Source: Mangrovibacter plantisponsor
Lineage (GTDB): Bacteria > Pseudomonadota > Gammaproteobacteria > Enterobacterales > Enterobacteriaceae
Direction: 5' to 3'
Assembly (NCBI RefSeq): GCF_003182475.1
Contig: NZ_QGTS01000004.1
Coordinates: forward strand, 255,481-319,480
Length of the DNA stretch: 64,000 bases
Position 1 is the first letter of the stretch; each line of letters starts with the position of its first letter. Below are positions 9,510-19,673 of this stretch, in pieces. The translations under genes and the position numbers were made by a program. A model generated the notes under the pieces. That model worked only from the letters and a program-made list of their open reading frames with translations. It had not been told where the DNA came from and made no database searches.

Positions 9510-12122
9510 TCACCCAAGTGCTTTAGTGATTTTCTCGAATAGATCGCCTGAAAGGTTATCCAGCCCTTTCAGTGTTTCCAGTGCCTGGCGCATCAACGCC
9601 TGGCGGGACGCATCATAGCGTTTCAGGCGAATCAACGGCTCAATCAGGCGTGAAGCAACTTGTGGATTGCGGCTGTTCAGTTCCGTAAGCATTTCCGTCA
9701 GGAATGCATAGCCACTGCCATCAGTTGCATGGAAGGCTGCCGGGTTAGCGCTGGTGAATGCGCCAATCAGCGAACGTATACGGTTCGGGTTACTCATACT
9801 GAACGAGCGATGTTGCAATAACCCACGGACATTTTCCAGCACATTATCTGCCGGGCTGGTTGCCTGCAGAATGAACCATTTGTCCATTACCAGGCCATCC
9901 TGGTGCCATTTCTCATCGTACTCAGCCATCAGTGATACGTGGCATGGCAGTTGGGCACTGACTGCCGCAGACAATGCCGCCAGCGCATCAGTCATATTAT
10001 CGGCCTGGTGGTACTGTGCGCTAACCAGCTTATCGGCAAAGTCAGGATCGCTGAACGCCAGGAAATGCAGGCAGGTATTACGCAAGGCACGTTTGCCAAT
10101 ATCGCTATGATCGATACGATAAGCATCAACTTTCATTGCGTTATACACAGCAAGGCATTCATCTGCCAGTTCCACTGCCAGTGCACGGGTTAATGCCTCA
10201 TGCACCGCAGCAATTGCGCCCGGGTCAATGACCGGGAACAGTTCAGCAATTTCATTTTGCGAAGGCAGTGTCAGAATTTCAGCGGCCAGAGCCGGGTCAA
10301 TTGACTCATCAAGTAAAATGGCACGGAAAGCGTCCACGACATGCAATGGCAGTGACAGCGGCTGCGCAGCCTGCTGGCGTGCCACGTTGAGTTTAATATA
10401 AGTAGACAGCAAGCTCTGAGCGGCATCCCAACGTGAGAAATCATTGCGGGCATGGCGCATCAGGAAGGTCAGTTGCTGGTCGCTCCATTTATATTCCAGT
10501 TTGACCGGCGCAGAGAATTCGCGCAGCAAGGAAGGTACCGGCTGGAACCAGACATTATCAAATACAAATGTCTGTTTTTCCTGAGTCACGTTCAGTACAT
10601 GATGAACCGGATTCCCCTGGTATTGCAGCGGAATCACTTTCCCTTCGTTGTCATACAATTCGATATCAAACGGGATATGCAACGGTAGTTTTTCTGCCTG
10701 CTCTGCAGTTGGCGGTGTCTGCTGGCTGATGGTCAGGGTATAACGCTCCGTTGCCGGGTCGTAATCGTCCTGCACACTCAGAACCGGTGTTCCTGACTGG
10801 CTGTACCAGCGGCGGAAATGTGACAAATCGACATTGGACGCATCTTCCATCGCCTGAACAAAATCGTCGCAGGTTGCCGCGCTGCCATCATGGCGCTCAA
10901 AGTAAAGCTGCATCCCTTTCTGGAAAGCGGCTTCACCCAGAAGCGTATGCATCATGCGAATGACTTCCGCCCCTTTTTCATACACCGTAAGGGTATAGAA
11001 GTTATTCATTTCAATAACTTTATCCGGGCGAATGGGGTGTGACATGGGGCTTGCGTCTTCTGCAAATTGCATTGCCCGCATAGTACGAACATTACTGATA
11101 CGGTTTACCGCGCGGGAACCCAAATCAGAACTGAACTCCTGATCGCGGAATACAGTGAGCCCTTCTTTGAGGCTTAACTGGAACCAGTCGCGGCAAGTCA
11201 CACGGTTGCCTGTCCAGTTATGGAAATATTCGTGACCGATAACGCGCTCAATGTTTAAATAGTCTTTATCGGTTGCTGTCTCTGCGCGAGCCAGAACATA
11301 TTTGGAGTTAAAGACGTTCAGGCCTTTATTCTCCATCGCGCCCATATTGAAAAAGTCGACAGCCACAATCATGTAGATATCGAGGTCGTATTCCAGGCCA
11401 AAACGCTGCTCATCCCACTTCATGCTATTTTTAAGCGATTCCATCGCCCAGTCAGCACGATCAAGATTGCCTCGGTCTACATATAATTCAAGCGCCACAT
11501 CGCGCCCGGAGCGGGTTTTAAAGGTGTCGCGCAGGACATCAAAATCCCCGGCAACCAGTGCAAACAGGTAGCAAGGTTTCGGGAATGGATCCTGCCATTG
11601 TACCCAGTGACGCCCACCTTCCAGCTCCCCCTGCCCCATGCGGTTACCATTGGACAGCAGGAAAGGATAGGTTTGTTTGTCGGCAATAATTTTGGTACTG
11701 AAACGTGCCAGAACATCCGGCCTGTCGAGATACCAGGTAATGTGGCGAAAGCCTTCGGCCTCACACTGTGTACACAACGCTTCACCAGATTGGTACAACC
11801 CTTCCAGCGCAGTATTTTGTGCCGGGTGGATGTCATTGACGATAGTCAGAGTAAACCGGGCAGGCAGGTTACTCACAACCAGCGCCCCGCTTTCCAGTTG
11901 GTAATCCGGCCACGGTTGCCCATCCACATCCAGGGAAACCAGAGTCAAATCCTCACCATCAAGGCGTAACACCGCCCCTTCTTCCCCCTGCCGTTGTACC
12001 TGGCTGACCGCAGTAACCCGGGTTTGCCCGGCATCTAATTCAAACGTTAAGTCAATGTCAGTAATGGTATAGTCCGGCGCACGATAATCATGGCGGTATT
12101 TGGCTTGTGGCTGTTGTGTCAT
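9510..12122 (-). CDS. pepN: PepN, aminopeptidase N (M1 family zinc metallopeptidase)
   Basis: At 870 residues it has the same length as E. coli PepN, the main broad-specificity cytoplasmic aminopeptidase that removes N-terminal residues late in protein turnover. The substrate-binding exopeptidase motif GAMEN (about residues 261-265) is followed by the zinc site HEYFH (His297, Glu298, His301) and the third ligand Glu in KEGLTVFRDQEF. Domain order is the M1 N-terminal beta domain, the catalytic domain, a small beta domain and a large C-terminal helical domain. The gene is divergent from pncB with 267 bases between the starts. I see no clear T-tailed terminator before pyrD, only a weak stem at 9477-9505. 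Confidence 0.98.
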   Translation of the reverse strand: MTQQPQAKYRHDYRAPDYTITDIDLTFELDAGQTRVTAVSQVQRQGEEGAVLRLDGEDLTLVSLDVDGQPWPDYQLESGALVVSNLPARFTLTIVNDIHPAQNTALEGLYQSGEALCTQCEAEGFRHITWYLDRPDVLARFSTKIIADKQTYPFLLSNGNRMGQGELEGGRHWVQWQDPFPKPCYLFALVAGDFDVLRDTFKTRSGRDVALELYVDRGNLDRADWAMESLKNSMKWDEQRFGLEYDLDIYMIVAVDFFNMGAMENKGLNVFNSKYVLARAETATDKDYLNIERVIGHEYFHNWTGNRVTCRDWFQLSLKEGLTVFRDQEFSSDLGSRAVNRISNVRTMRAMQFAEDASPMSHPIRPDKVIEMNNFYTLTVYEKGAEVIRMMHTLLGEAAFQKGMQLYFERHDGSAATCDDFVQAMEDASNVDLSHFRRWYSQSGTPVLSVQDDYDPATERYTLTISQQTPPTAEQAEKLPLHIPFDIELYDNEGKVIPLQYQGNPVHHVLNVTQEKQTFVFDNVWFQPVPSLLREFSAPVKLEYKWSDQQLTFLMRHARNDFSRWDAAQSLLSTYIKLNVARQQAAQPLSLPLHVVDAFRAILLDESIDPALAAEILTLPSQNEIAELFPVIDPGAIAAVHEALTRALAVELADECLAVYNAMKVDAYRIDHSDIGKRALRNTCLHFLAFSDPDFADKLVSAQYHQADNMTDALAALSAAVSAQLPCHVSLMAEYDEKWHQDGLVMDKWFILQATSPADNVLENVRGLLQHRSFSMSNPNRIRSLIGAFTSANPAAFHATDGSGYAFLTEMLTELNSRNPQVASRLIEPLIRLKRYDASRQALMRQALETLKGLDNLSGDLFEKITKALG

Positions 12123-12389
12123 AAAACACCTTTAAGGCAGTCTGCAGTTATGATGGTTCAGTCTATTCCTGTTGCAGGGTTGTTTCCATGCAGAATCGTC
12201 AGCTTTTCAGCATTTAAGGCATGAAAATATACATCTTCATAACATGAGGCACAAAATGCGCTCGACCAGAATTACGAGTTGTGGTGTGATCCAGCTTTAA
12301 TAAACGGATAATCCAGGTATACTCCTGCATCTTTAGCTGCTGTTAGCCATTAATGGAAACGCTCCTGTGAGAGGATGCTGAAACGCACC

Positions 12390-13592
12390 ATGACACATTT
12401 CGCTTCCCCAATTTTGCACTCTCTGCTGGATACTGACGCCTACAAGCTTCATATGCAGCAGGCAGTATTTCATCATTACTATGATGTCGATGTTGCTGCG
12501 GAGTTTCGTTGCCGCGGTGATGACCTGCTTGGGATCTATGCCGATGCGATTCGCGAACAAGTCGAGTCCATGCAAGACCTGGCGCTAACCGATGATGAAT
12601 ACCACTGGCTGGCAAGTTTGCCTTTCTTTAAAGACGATTACCTGTCCTGGCTGCGCACTTTCCGTTACGATGCGCGGCAAGTTCTCATCAGCAACAACAA
12701 CGGTAAGCTGGATATCCGCTTACGTGGGCCCTGGCGTGAAGTTATCATGTGGGAAGTCCCACTACTGGCGGTAATCAGTGAGGTTGTTCACCGCTTCCGC
12801 ACACCGGATGTCCCTCAGTCGCTCGCACTTGAGCACCTTGAACAGAAACTGGTGGAATTCAACGCGCTTACCGCCTCTCTTGATATGTCTGGCTTTAAGC
12901 TGATGGATTTCGGCACGCGGCGCCGTTTTTCCCGCCTGACCCAACAAAGTATTGTTGAGCGGCTGAGCCATGAACCCTGGTTTATTGGCACCAGCAATTA
13001 CGACCTTGCCCGCAGGCTCACACTGACCCCAATGGGCACCCAGGCACACGAATGGTTCCAGGCACATCAACAAATCAGCCCGGAACTCGCCAGTAGCCAA
13101 AAAGCTGCACTGGAAGCCTGGCTGGAAGAGTACCCTGATCAGTTAGGTATTGCCCTGACCGATTGCATTACCATGGATGCTTTTCTGCGTGATTTTGGGC
13201 CGGAGTTTGCAGAGCGTTACCAGGGGCTGCGCCATGATTCAGGGGACCCGGTTGAATGGGGTGAAAAAGCCATCGCTCATTATGAGAGCATGGGGATTGA
13301 CCCACTGACCAAAACGCTGATTTTCTCTGATAACCTTGATTTAACCAGGGCCGTTGAACTGTACCGCCATTTTATGGCGCGCGTGAAACTTGGTTTTGGT
13401 ATTGGCACGCGCCTGACCTGCGATATTCCTGGTGTAAAACCACTGAATATCGTGATTAAACTGGTGGAATGTAATGGCAAGCCGGTGGCGAAGTTATCTG
13501 ACAGCCCGGGCAAGACTATTTGCCATGACAAAGCGTTTGTCAGTGCCCTGCGTAAAGCGTTTGACCTGCCACAGGTGAAAAAAGCCAGCTAA
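12390..13592 (+). CDS. pncB: PncB, nicotinate phosphoribosyltransferase
   Basis: PncB makes nicotinate mononucleotide from nicotinate and PRPP in the NAD salvage pathway, with ATP hydrolysis through a phospho-histidine. The 400 residues from the ATG at 12390 match E. coli exactly in length, with conserved blocks [46 protein letters not shown] and FGIGTRL. An upstream in-frame ATG at 12375 overlaps the GAGAGG Shine-Dalgarno-like run, so it is unlikely to be used. E. coli pncB is repressed by NadR; I could not find a convincing NadR box. TATACT at 12318 is a possible -10 element with a poor -35. Confidence 0.96.
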   Translation: MTHFASPILHSLLDTDAYKLHMQQAVFHHYYDVDVAAEFRCRGDDLLGIYADAIREQVESMQDLALTDDEYHWLASLPFFKDDYLSWLRTFRYDARQVLISNNNGKLDIRLRGPWREVIMWEVPLLAVISEVVHRFRTPDVPQSLALEHLEQKLVEFNALTASLDMSGFKLMDFGTRRRFSRLTQQSIVERLSHEPWFIGTSNYDLARRLTLTPMGTQAHEWFQAHQQISPELASSQKAALEAWLEEYPDQLGIALTDCITMDAFLRDFGPEFAERYQGLRHDSGDPVEWGEKAIAHYESMGIDPLTKTLIFSDNLDLTRAVELYRHFMARVKLGFGIGTRLTCDIPGVKPLNIVIKLVECNGKPVAKLSDSPGKTICHDKAFVSALRKAFDLPQVKKAS

Positions 13593-13613
13593 GCCGTGGA
13601 TTTCCTCAGTCAG

Positions 13614-13637
13614 AAAGGCACCTTTTGGTGCCTTTTT
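13614..13637 (+). terminator. Rho-independent terminator after pncB
   Basis: AAAGGCACC, loop TTTT, GGTGCC followed by TTTTT lies 22 bases after the pncB stop codon. Confidence 0.9.
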
Positions 13638-13680
13638 GCTCAACAGAGCAGTTTTATTGCTTCACACCTTCTAATTCTGC

Positions 13681-13708
13681 TTGTTTGCTGGCGTCCGCCA
13701 GGTAACAT
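13681..13708 (+). promoter_or_regulatory. Possible asnS promoter
   Basis: TTGTTT at 13681 and TAACAT at 13703 are separated by 16 bases, 60 bases before the asnS start codon. The spacer contains a 6-bp inverted repeat (CTGGCG at 13688, CGCCAG at 13696). This is assigned by pattern only. Confidence 0.4.
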
Positions 13709-13768
13709 AGATATCCCCTTTGCGGGATGCAATTTAACCGTTATTGATAACTAACCAGAGAGAACACT

Positions 13769-15169
13769 ATGAGCGTTGTGCCTGTAGCTGACGTACTCCA
13801 GGGCCGCGTAAACGTTGACAGCGAAGTCACCGTACGTGGTTGGGTACGTACCCGAAGAGATTCAAAAGCTGGCTTTTCCTTCCTCGCCGTTTATGACGGC
13901 TCCTGCTTTGATCCGGTACAGGCCGTCATTAATAATTCTCTGCCCAATTACAATGACGAAGTGCTGCGCCTGACCACCGGTTGTTCTGTTGTAATTACCG
14001 GGAAAGTGGTTGCTTCTGCCGGCCAGGGCCAGTCAGTCGAACTGCAGGCTTCCAGTGTGGAAGTAACCGGCTGGGTTGACGACCCGGATACCTACCCGAT
14101 GGCTGCCAAACGCCACTCTATTGAATACCTGCGTGAAGTTGCCCACCTGCGCCCGCGTACCAACCTGATTGGTGCCGTTGCACGTGTTCGCCATACCCTG
14201 GCTCAGGCACTGCACCGCTTCTTCCATGAGCAGGGCTTTTTCTGGGTATCCACTCCGCTGATTACGGCATCAGATACTGAAGGTGCGGGTGAAATGTTCC
14301 GGGTATCCACCCTGGATATGGAAAACCTGCCACGCGATGATAAAGGCAAAATCGATTTCGACCAGGACTTTTTCGGCAAAGAAGCCTTCCTGACCGTTTC
14401 AGGGCAGCTTAATGCGGAAACTTACGCCTGCGCGTTATCGAAAGTGTATACCTTCGGCCCAACTTTCCGTGCAGAAAACTCCAACACCAGCCGCCACCTG
14501 GCAGAGTTCTGGATGCTGGAACCTGAAGTCGCTTTTGCGAATCTTGATGATGTCGCCGGGCTGGCTGAAGCTATGCTGAAGTACGTCTTCAATGCGGTTC
14601 TTGAAGAGCGTATGGATGATATGGAATTCTTCGCACAACGTGTGGACAGCGACGCAGTTGAACGCCTGAAACGCTTTGTTGCAGCTGATTTTGCTCAGGT
14701 TGATTACACCGATGCGGTTGCCATCCTCGAAAAATGCGGTCATCCGTTTGAAAACCCGGTTTACTGGGGCGTTGATCTGGCGTCTGAACATGAGCGTTAC
14801 CTCGCTGAACAGCATTTCAAAGCTCCGGTGGTAGTGAAAAACTACCCGAAAGACATCAAGGCATTCTATATGCGCCTTAATGAAGACGGTAAAACCGTGG
14901 CCGCCATGGATGTACTGGCACCGGGTATTGGTGAAATTATTGGTGGTTCCCAGCGTGAAGAGCGCCTGGATGTGCTGGATGCCCGTATGGCTGAAATGGG
15001 CCTGAATAAAGAAGACTACTGGTGGTACCGCGACCTGCGCCGTTACGGCACCGTACCACACTCTGGCTTCGGCCTGGGCTTTGAGCGCCTGATTGCCTAC
15101 GTAACCGGCGTGCAGAATGTGCGTGATGTGATTCCGTTCCCACGTACACCGCGTAACGCAAGTTTCTGA
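13769..15169 (+). CDS. asnS: AsnS, asparaginyl-tRNA synthetase (class IIb)
   Basis: AsnS charges tRNA-Asn with asparagine. The 466 residues equal the E. coli length. An N-terminal OB-fold anticodon-binding domain (about residues 1-110, [14 protein letters not shown]) precedes the class II catalytic core with motif 1 around [15 protein letters not shown], motif 2 [16 protein letters not shown] and motif 3 [13 protein letters not shown]. The start ATG follows CAGAGAGAA. The gene is monocistronic, bounded by the pncB terminator and its own strong terminator. Confidence 0.98.
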   Translation: MSVVPVADVLQGRVNVDSEVTVRGWVRTRRDSKAGFSFLAVYDGSCFDPVQAVINNSLPNYNDEVLRLTTGCSVVITGKVVASAGQGQSVELQASSVEVTGWVDDPDTYPMAAKRHSIEYLREVAHLRPRTNLIGAVARVRHTLAQALHRFFHEQGFFWVSTPLITASDTEGAGEMFRVSTLDMENLPRDDKGKIDFDQDFFGKEAFLTVSGQLNAETYACALSKVYTFGPTFRAENSNTSRHLAEFWMLEPEVAFANLDDVAGLAEAMLKYVFNAVLEERMDDMEFFAQRVDSDAVERLKRFVAADFAQVDYTDAVAILEKCGHPFENPVYWGVDLASEHERYLAEQHFKAPVVVKNYPKDIKAFYMRLNEDGKTVAAMDVLAPGIGEIIGGSQREERLDVLDARMAEMGLNKEDYWWYRDLRRYGTVPHSGFGLGFERLIAYVTGVQNVRDVIPFPRTPRNASF

Positions 15170-15204
15170 TGCACGGCTGACGAAAATCTTCGTTATATTT
15201 CTAC

Positions 15205-15233
15205 AAAGACCGCACAAGTTGCGGTCTTTTTTT
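15205..15233 (+). terminator. Rho-independent terminator after asnS
   Basis: AAAGACCGCA, a short loop, then TGCGGTCTTT running into TTTTTTT; it starts about 35 bases after the asnS stop codon. Confidence 0.93.
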
Positions 15234-15716
15234 CGCACTCACTGTTAAAAAACCCGCCCCCAAAGCGCCCGTAAGGACCTGTGCTGCCGTGTAACCGTTA
15301 ACCAAATTGTTTCATTGCGCACAATAATTGTGCAATGTAAATCCCCCTGCATATCGACTGCCTGTCTGCATCACGATTGTTTATTTTTCGCCCACAAAAA
15401 AGACCGATGGTAATAATGCATAAGCAATTCATATATATAAGTTGGTTATCGTGTGCTCATTCGCCAAAGGATTGCGAAATTTGAAGCACTTCACAAAGTT
15501 CCCCAAAATACATAAATTGTTACACATTTTTTCTTCCTGAAACTGTATTGCGACATTTGTAGCACTTTCAGGCTGGCGAAACGGTTACATGGATGGAAAG
15601 ATGCCTCTCAGACACAGAAAGACACCACACTCATGGCAGAAGTTCCGTAAATTTTTTACAGAGTTTATTGGCAGAGATGACAGGTGTTACAAAAAAACCA
15701 ATGAGGGTAATAAATA
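15234..15716 (+). promoter_or_regulatory. ompF upstream regulatory region with OmpR-type sites and promoter
   Basis: This AT-rich 483-base stretch lines up with the E. coli ompF control region. The block at about 15513-15573 (GTTACACATTTT, then CTTCCTGAAACTGTAT, then CATTTGTAGCACTTTCA) corresponds to the three tandem OmpR sites F1-F3. The -10 element is AAAGAT at 15597-15602, as in E. coli, with transcription expected near 15609 and a leader of about 108 bases. A perfect 7-bp palindrome, GCACAAT-A-ATTGTGC, lies at 15319-15333, and the stretch around 15425-15445 is very AT-rich (ATATATATA). OmpR occupancy and osmotic control are inferred from similarity to E. coli. Confidence 0.8.
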
Positions 15717-15724
15717 ATGATGAA
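15700..15724 (+). promoter_or_regulatory. ompF ribosome-binding site and conserved MicF pairing region
   Basis: The segment from GAGGG (15703-15707) through TAATAAATA and ATGATG to AAGC is, as I recall it, identical to E. coli, where the small RNA MicF base-pairs and blocks translation. The micF gene itself, normally next to ompC, is not in the window, so the regulation is inferred. Either of the two tandem ATG codons at 15717 and 15720 could be the start. Confidence 0.5.
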
Positions 15725-16802
15725 GCGCAATATTCTGGCAGTGGTAATCCCGGCTCTGCTCGTAGCAGGTGCTGCAAACGCAGCTGAAATCTACAACAAA
15801 GACGGCAATAAACTGGATCTGTACGGTAAAGTTGTTGGCGAACACGACTTCGTTACTTCCGGTGCGACCAGCAACGGTGACAACACCTATGCTCAGATCG
15901 GTTTTAAAGGCGAAACTCAGATCAATGACCAACTGACTGGTTACGGTCAGTGGGAATACCGTGCTTACGCTAACGCGCCAGAAGGTGAGCAGACCAACAA
16001 AACTCGTCTGGCGTTTGCTGGTCTGAAGTTTGCTGACTACGGTTCACTGGATTACGGCCGTAACTACGGTATCGTTTATGATGTTGATTCATACACCGAT
16101 ATGGCACCAAGCTTCTCTGGTATGACCTGGGCGAACTATGCTGATAACTACATGACAAGCCGTGCTACTGGCGTGCTGACTTATCGTAACAGCAACTTCT
16201 TCGGTCTGGTTGATGGTCTGAACTTTGGTGTTCAGTACCAGGGTAAAAATGAAACTGACGCTGTAACCACTCAAAACGGTGATGGTGTTGGTTACTCTCT
16301 GGGTTACGATTTCGGTTCTGGCTTCAGCCTGATTGGTGCATACAGCAATGCAAACCGTACTGTTGACCAGAAACTTGATGGTAAAGGTGACAAAGCTGAA
16401 GCATGGGCTGTTGGTGCTAAATACGATGCTAACAACATCTATCTGGCAACTACTTATGCAGAAACCCGTAACATGACCCGTGAGAAAGACGGTACATTTG
16501 CAAACAAAACCCAGAACTTTGAAGCCATTGCTCAGTACCAATTCGACTTCGGCTTACGTCCATCTGTATCTTATGTTCAGTCTAAAGGTAAAAACCTTGC
16601 CAGCCGTGGTACCTTCAACGGTGGCGATGCAGACCTGCAGAAATTTGTTGAACTGGGTGCTTACTACTACTTCAACAAAAACTTCAACATCTATGTTGAC
16701 TACCAGTTGAACCTGCTTGACAACGATTCTTACGCTAAAAACGTAGGTAACGTAAACGGTAAAGACGACCAGGTTGCAATGGCTGTGACCTACCAGTTCT
16801 AA
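15717..16802 (+). CDS. ompF: OmpF-type general porin
   Basis: The 361-residue precursor has a 22-residue signal peptide (basic MMKR, hydrophobic core, cleavage after ANA) and a mature part starting [16 protein letters not shown], the hallmark of enterobacterial trimeric porins. It ends in the outer-membrane insertion signal YQF, with the aromatic C-terminal residue needed by BAM. Sixteen beta strands are expected from family knowledge. The segments [15 protein letters not shown] and QFDFGLRPS are strongly conserved; surface-loop sequences differ from E. coli. The position between asnS and aspC and the leader sequence support OmpF over OmpC or PhoE. It passes small hydrophilic solutes across the outer membrane. 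Confidence 0.95.
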   Translation: MMKRNILAVVIPALLVAGAANAAEIYNKDGNKLDLYGKVVGEHDFVTSGATSNGDNTYAQIGFKGETQINDQLTGYGQWEYRAYANAPEGEQTNKTRLAFAGLKFADYGSLDYGRNYGIVYDVDSYTDMAPSFSGMTWANYADNYMTSRATGVLTYRNSNFFGLVDGLNFGVQYQGKNETDAVTTQNGDGVGYSLGYDFGSGFSLIGAYSNANRTVDQKLDGKGDKAEAWAVGAKYDANNIYLATTYAETRNMTREKDGTFANKTQNFEAIAQYQFDFGLRPSVSYVQSKGKNLASRGTFNGGDADLQKFVELGAYYYFNKNFNIYVDYQLNLLDNDSYAKNVGNVNGKDDQVAMAVTYQF

Positions 16803-16831
16803 TCCCGAACAACATTGTTGTTATGGATATA

Positions 16832-16859
16832 AAAACAGGGCTTCGGCCCTGTTTTTTTT
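16832..16859 (+). terminator. Rho-independent terminator after ompF
   Basis: AAAAACAGGGC, loop TTCG, GCCCTG, then an eight-T run; it begins 30 bases after the ompF stop codon. Confidence 0.93.
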
Positions 16860-16988
16860 ATTCCGGCCAGCACATCGGCCTGACTTTAGCCGCTGGTCAC
16901 TCTTTTTATGGCAAACGGTTGGCAATTGCCTTAACTCCCGTTAACCTGATAGCGAAGTTCCCTTCTGTTACCACAATGGAAAAATGTC

Positions 16989-18179
16989 ATGTTTGAGAAC
17001 ATAACTGCCGCGCCTGCTGATCCTATTCTTGGTTTGGCCGATTTGTTTCGTGCTGATGAACGCCCGGGGAAAATTAACCTTGGTATTGGTGTTTATAAAG
17101 ATGAAACCGGTAAAACCCCTGTTCTGACCAGTGTTAAGAAAGCAGAACATTATTTGCTGGAAAATGAAAGCACCAAGAACTACCTCGGCATTGACGGTAT
17201 TCCGGAATTTGGCCGCTGTACTCAGGAATTATTGTTTGGCCAGGGAAATGCCATCGTTACCGATAAACGTGCCCGTACAGCCCAAACACCTGGTGGAACA
17301 GGGGCACTGCGCGTTGCTGCTGACTTTATTGCCAAAAACACCTCTGCGCCACGTATTTGGGTAAGCAACCCAAGCTGGCCTAACCATAAGAGTGTCTTTA
17401 GCGCCGCTGGTCTGGAAGTGTGTGAGTACCAGTATTACGATGCGGCAAACCATTGCCTGGATTTTGGTGGCATGGTCGCCAGCCTGCAGCAAGCTCAGGC
17501 GGGTGATGTAGTTCTGTTCCATGGTTGCTGCCATAACCCAACAGGGATTGATCCGACAGAAGAGCAATGGGCCGAGCTGGCAAAACTGTCGATTGAAAAA
17601 GGCTGGCTGCCTCTGTTTGACTTCGCTTACCAGGGTTTTGCCCGTGGTCTGGAAGAAGATGCTCAAGGCCTGCGTCTTTTCGCGGCCCTGCACAAAGAAC
17701 TGTTGGTTGCCAGTTCGTACTCCAAAAACTTTGGCTTGTACAATGAACGTGTGGGTGCCTGTACGCTGGTTGCGGCAGACAGCGACAACGCTGACCGGGC
17801 TTTCAGCCAGATGAAAATTTGTATCCGTGCCAACTATTCCAACCCGCCAGCTCATGGTGCATCGGTTGTTGCCACTATCCTGAGCAATGAAGCACTGCGT
17901 ACACTGTGGGAGCAAGAGCTGACTGATATGCGCCAGCGCATTCAGCGTATGCGGCAGTTGTTTGTTAATACGCTACAGGAAAAAGGCGCGGCGGAAGATT
18001 TCAGCTTTATCATTCAGCAAAACGGTATGTTCTCTTTCAGTGGTCTGAGTAAAGAACAGGTGCTGAGGCTGCGTGAGGAGTTTGGAATTTACGCTGTGGC
18101 TTCAGGGCGTATCAATGTTGCTGGCATGACGCCTGACAATATGGCGCCATTGTGTGAAGCTATTGTGGCTGTGCTTTAA
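16989..18179 (+). CDS. aspC: AspC, aspartate aminotransferase (PLP-dependent)
   Basis: AspC interconverts aspartate and 2-oxoglutarate with oxaloacetate and glutamate. The 396 residues equal the E. coli length. The PLP-binding lysine lies in [15 protein letters not shown] (about residue 246). Other class I aminotransferase landmarks are [11 protein letters not shown], the Asp/Tyr pair in LFDFAYQGF and the C-terminal substrate Arg in SGRINVAG. The promoter must lie in the 129 bases after the ompF terminator; I did not find an unambiguous -35/-10 pair. The gene converges on gloC with a shared terminator. Confidence 0.98.
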   Translation: MFENITAAPADPILGLADLFRADERPGKINLGIGVYKDETGKTPVLTSVKKAEHYLLENESTKNYLGIDGIPEFGRCTQELLFGQGNAIVTDKRARTAQTPGGTGALRVAADFIAKNTSAPRIWVSNPSWPNHKSVFSAAGLEVCEYQYYDAANHCLDFGGMVASLQQAQAGDVVLFHGCCHNPTGIDPTEEQWAELAKLSIEKGWLPLFDFAYQGFARGLEEDAQGLRLFAALHKELLVASSYSKNFGLYNERVGACTLVAADSDNADRAFSQMKICIRANYSNPPAHGASVVATILSNEALRTLWEQELTDMRQRIQRMRQLFVNTLQEKGAAEDFSFIIQQNGMFSFSGLSKEQVLRLREEFGIYAVASGRINVAGMTPDNMAPLCEAIVAVL

Positions 18180-18222
18180 CACCTGAACAAACAGTACCTG
18201 CTGTTATTGCAGCGTTCAGAAC

Positions 18223-18253
18223 AAAAATACCCGCCAGCAGAGCGGGTATTTTT
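18223..18253. terminator. Bidirectional terminator between aspC and gloC
   Basis: AAAAATACCCGC at 18223-18234 pairs with GCGGGTATTTTT at 18242-18253. The A-run and T-run flanks allow it to serve both convergent genes. Confidence 0.88.
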
Positions 18254-18269
18254 ATATCTGAAGAATAAC

Positions 18270-18917
18270 TTACCAGACTGGCTGTTCATCCTGCAGGAAT
18301 GGGTTGTGCAGGCGTTCATAACCCAGTGTAGAAAGAGGACCATGGCCGGGAATAAAAGTGACATCATCGCCCAGGGGTAATAGCTTATTTTTGATTGCCG
18401 CAATAAGCTGGCCGTGATCACCACGGGGAAAATCACTGCGCCCTACACCACCTTTAAATAGCACATCGCCGGAAATAAGCAGAGCACTGAGCTTGTCATA
18501 AAACACCACGTGCCCTGGCGTGTGCCCGGGGCAATGCAGTACCGACAGGCTCACGTTCCCAACAGTGACGGTATCGCCTTCTTCAAGCCACTGGTCTGGC
18601 GTTAATGGCTGGCAGTCTTCCAGACCAAACATGCGGCTTTGTGCTGGCAACCCTTCGAGCCAGAATGCATCTTCCTGCTGCGGCCCAATCACGGGCACAT
18701 TGTAATGAGCAGCCATTTCAGCAGCCGCGCCAACATGGTCAAGATGGCCGTGAGTCAGCAATATTTTTGTTACATTCACACCCTGACGAGTGACATTATC
18801 AATAATGACTTGTGCATCACCACCCGGGTCAACCAGAGCGGCTTGCCGGGTTTCTTCACACCAAATTAATGAACAGTTCTGCGCAAATGCGGTCACCGGA
18901 ATAATGTGATAATTCAT
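18270..18917 (-). CDS. gloC: GloC (YcbL), type II glyoxalase, metallo-beta-lactamase fold
   Basis: The 215 residues equal the E. coli length. The metal site THGHLDHVG (HxHxDH), the bridging region CPGHTPGH, the Asp in SGDVLF and the last His in PGHGP are all present. E. coli GloC hydrolyses S-lactoylglutathione, giving lactate and glutathione in methylglyoxal detoxification. The protein lacks the C-terminal domain of classical glyoxalase II (GloB), which fits GloC. The start ATG at 18917 ([11 protein letters not shown]) is chosen over an ATG four codons upstream by homology. It follows mepK by 29 bases and may be co-transcribed with it. Confidence 0.93.
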   Translation of the reverse strand: MNYHIIPVTAFAQNCSLIWCEETRQAALVDPGGDAQVIIDNVTRQGVNVTKILLTHGHLDHVGAAAEMAAHYNVPVIGPQQEDAFWLEGLPAQSRMFGLEDCQPLTPDQWLEEGDTVTVGNVSLSVLHCPGHTPGHVVFYDKLSALLISGDVLFKGGVGRSDFPRGDHGQLIAAIKNKLLPLGDDVTFIPGHGPLSTLGYERLHNPFLQDEQPVW

Positions 18918-18946
18918 AATTCTCCACACCCGGCTGTGCCGGATTT

Positions 18947-19495
18947 TTACCAGTGCCTGACCGGCCCGGTATCAATATGAACAAAGTTGCTACGAGGATA
19001 ATATCCTACACCACCTGCCCGCATCGACAAGGCTGCTTTGCGCACATTGCTCAGAGAGAGGCCTTCGATATGGAAATCCATGGCCTGCCCTTTGGTATGA
19101 TAGCTCTGTTTAGCCACACCTTTACTGTGAGCCCGTAATTCATTATTGGTATCAAGGCTACGATAGCCCGATATAAGCTGTACAGGCTTGCGCGTGCCCA
19201 GCAAACCTTGCAAACGATACAACTGGTCGAAAAGTTTTGGGTCAATATCGCGAACGCGGTTAGCACGGTAATCACGGAAGAAATGGTTCAGGCGGGAAAG
19301 TTCATCTTTTATATAACGGGAACCATCAAAAAATTCAGCCTTAATGGACTCTCCGGTATTTAAATTATTCAACATCAGGATACGAGGGCGAGGAGTGGAT
19401 AACGTCGCGAATGCCTGGCCTGGTAATACGGCCGCGCCCAGCGCTATCCCGCCCAGCGTCAGTAAGCGGCGGCGGTTATGATCTAATTTATTCAT
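18947..19495 (-). CDS. mepK: MepK (YcbK), murein endopeptidase of the M15/DUF882 family
   Basis: The 182-residue protein has a twin-arginine-type leader ([10 protein letters not shown] followed by a hydrophobic stretch ending AFA), as in E. coli. The catalytic part contains SGYRS, the zinc-site pair [10 protein letters not shown] and the C-terminal FVHIDTG, consistent with LAS/M15-type metallopeptidases. E. coli MepK cleaves peptidoglycan cross-links, with preference for the 3-3 links that L,D-transpeptidases such as LdtD make, so its position next to ldtD is functionally sensible. The start ATG at 19495 matches the E. coli N terminus; the frame remains open 17 codons further upstream without homology. 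Confidence 0.93.
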   Translation of the reverse strand: MNKLDHNRRRLLTLGGIALGAAVLPGQAFATLSTPRPRILMLNNLNTGESIKAEFFDGSRYIKDELSRLNHFFRDYRANRVRDIDPKLFDQLYRLQGLLGTRKPVQLISGYRSLDTNNELRAHSKGVAKQSYHTKGQAMDFHIEGLSLSNVRKAALSMRAGGVGYYPRSNFVHIDTGPVRHW

Positions 19496-19601
19496 CTGGT
19501 CGTATTCTGAAGTAAAAAAAGTAAGAAAAAGCCATCTCAGGCGCACTGAGGCACCTTAACTGGCATGTAACGAACAGTCAAGACGGGGTAATCGAGGGAG
19601 T

Positions 19602-19630
19602 AAGCGTAAAAACAGGCCGTTTTTACGCTT
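19602..19630 (-). terminator. Hairpin between ldtD and mepK, possible weak terminator
   Basis: A perfect 12-bp inverted repeat (AAGCGTAAAAAC at 19602-19613 and GTTTTTACGCTT at 19619-19630) lies about 45 bases after the ldtD stop. It has no clear U-run after the stem on the minus strand, so it may attenuate transcription or protect mRNA rather than fully terminate. Confidence 0.45.
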
Positions 19631-19673
19631 CATTACATTTCATACAACCAGAAACTGCTTATTTGCCTGGTAA

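Noticed and set aside
12375-12389. An upstream start for pncB (MLKRT extension)
   Set aside because: The ATG at 12375 overlaps the GAGAGG run that would serve as ribosome-binding site, and the extension is absent from the family.
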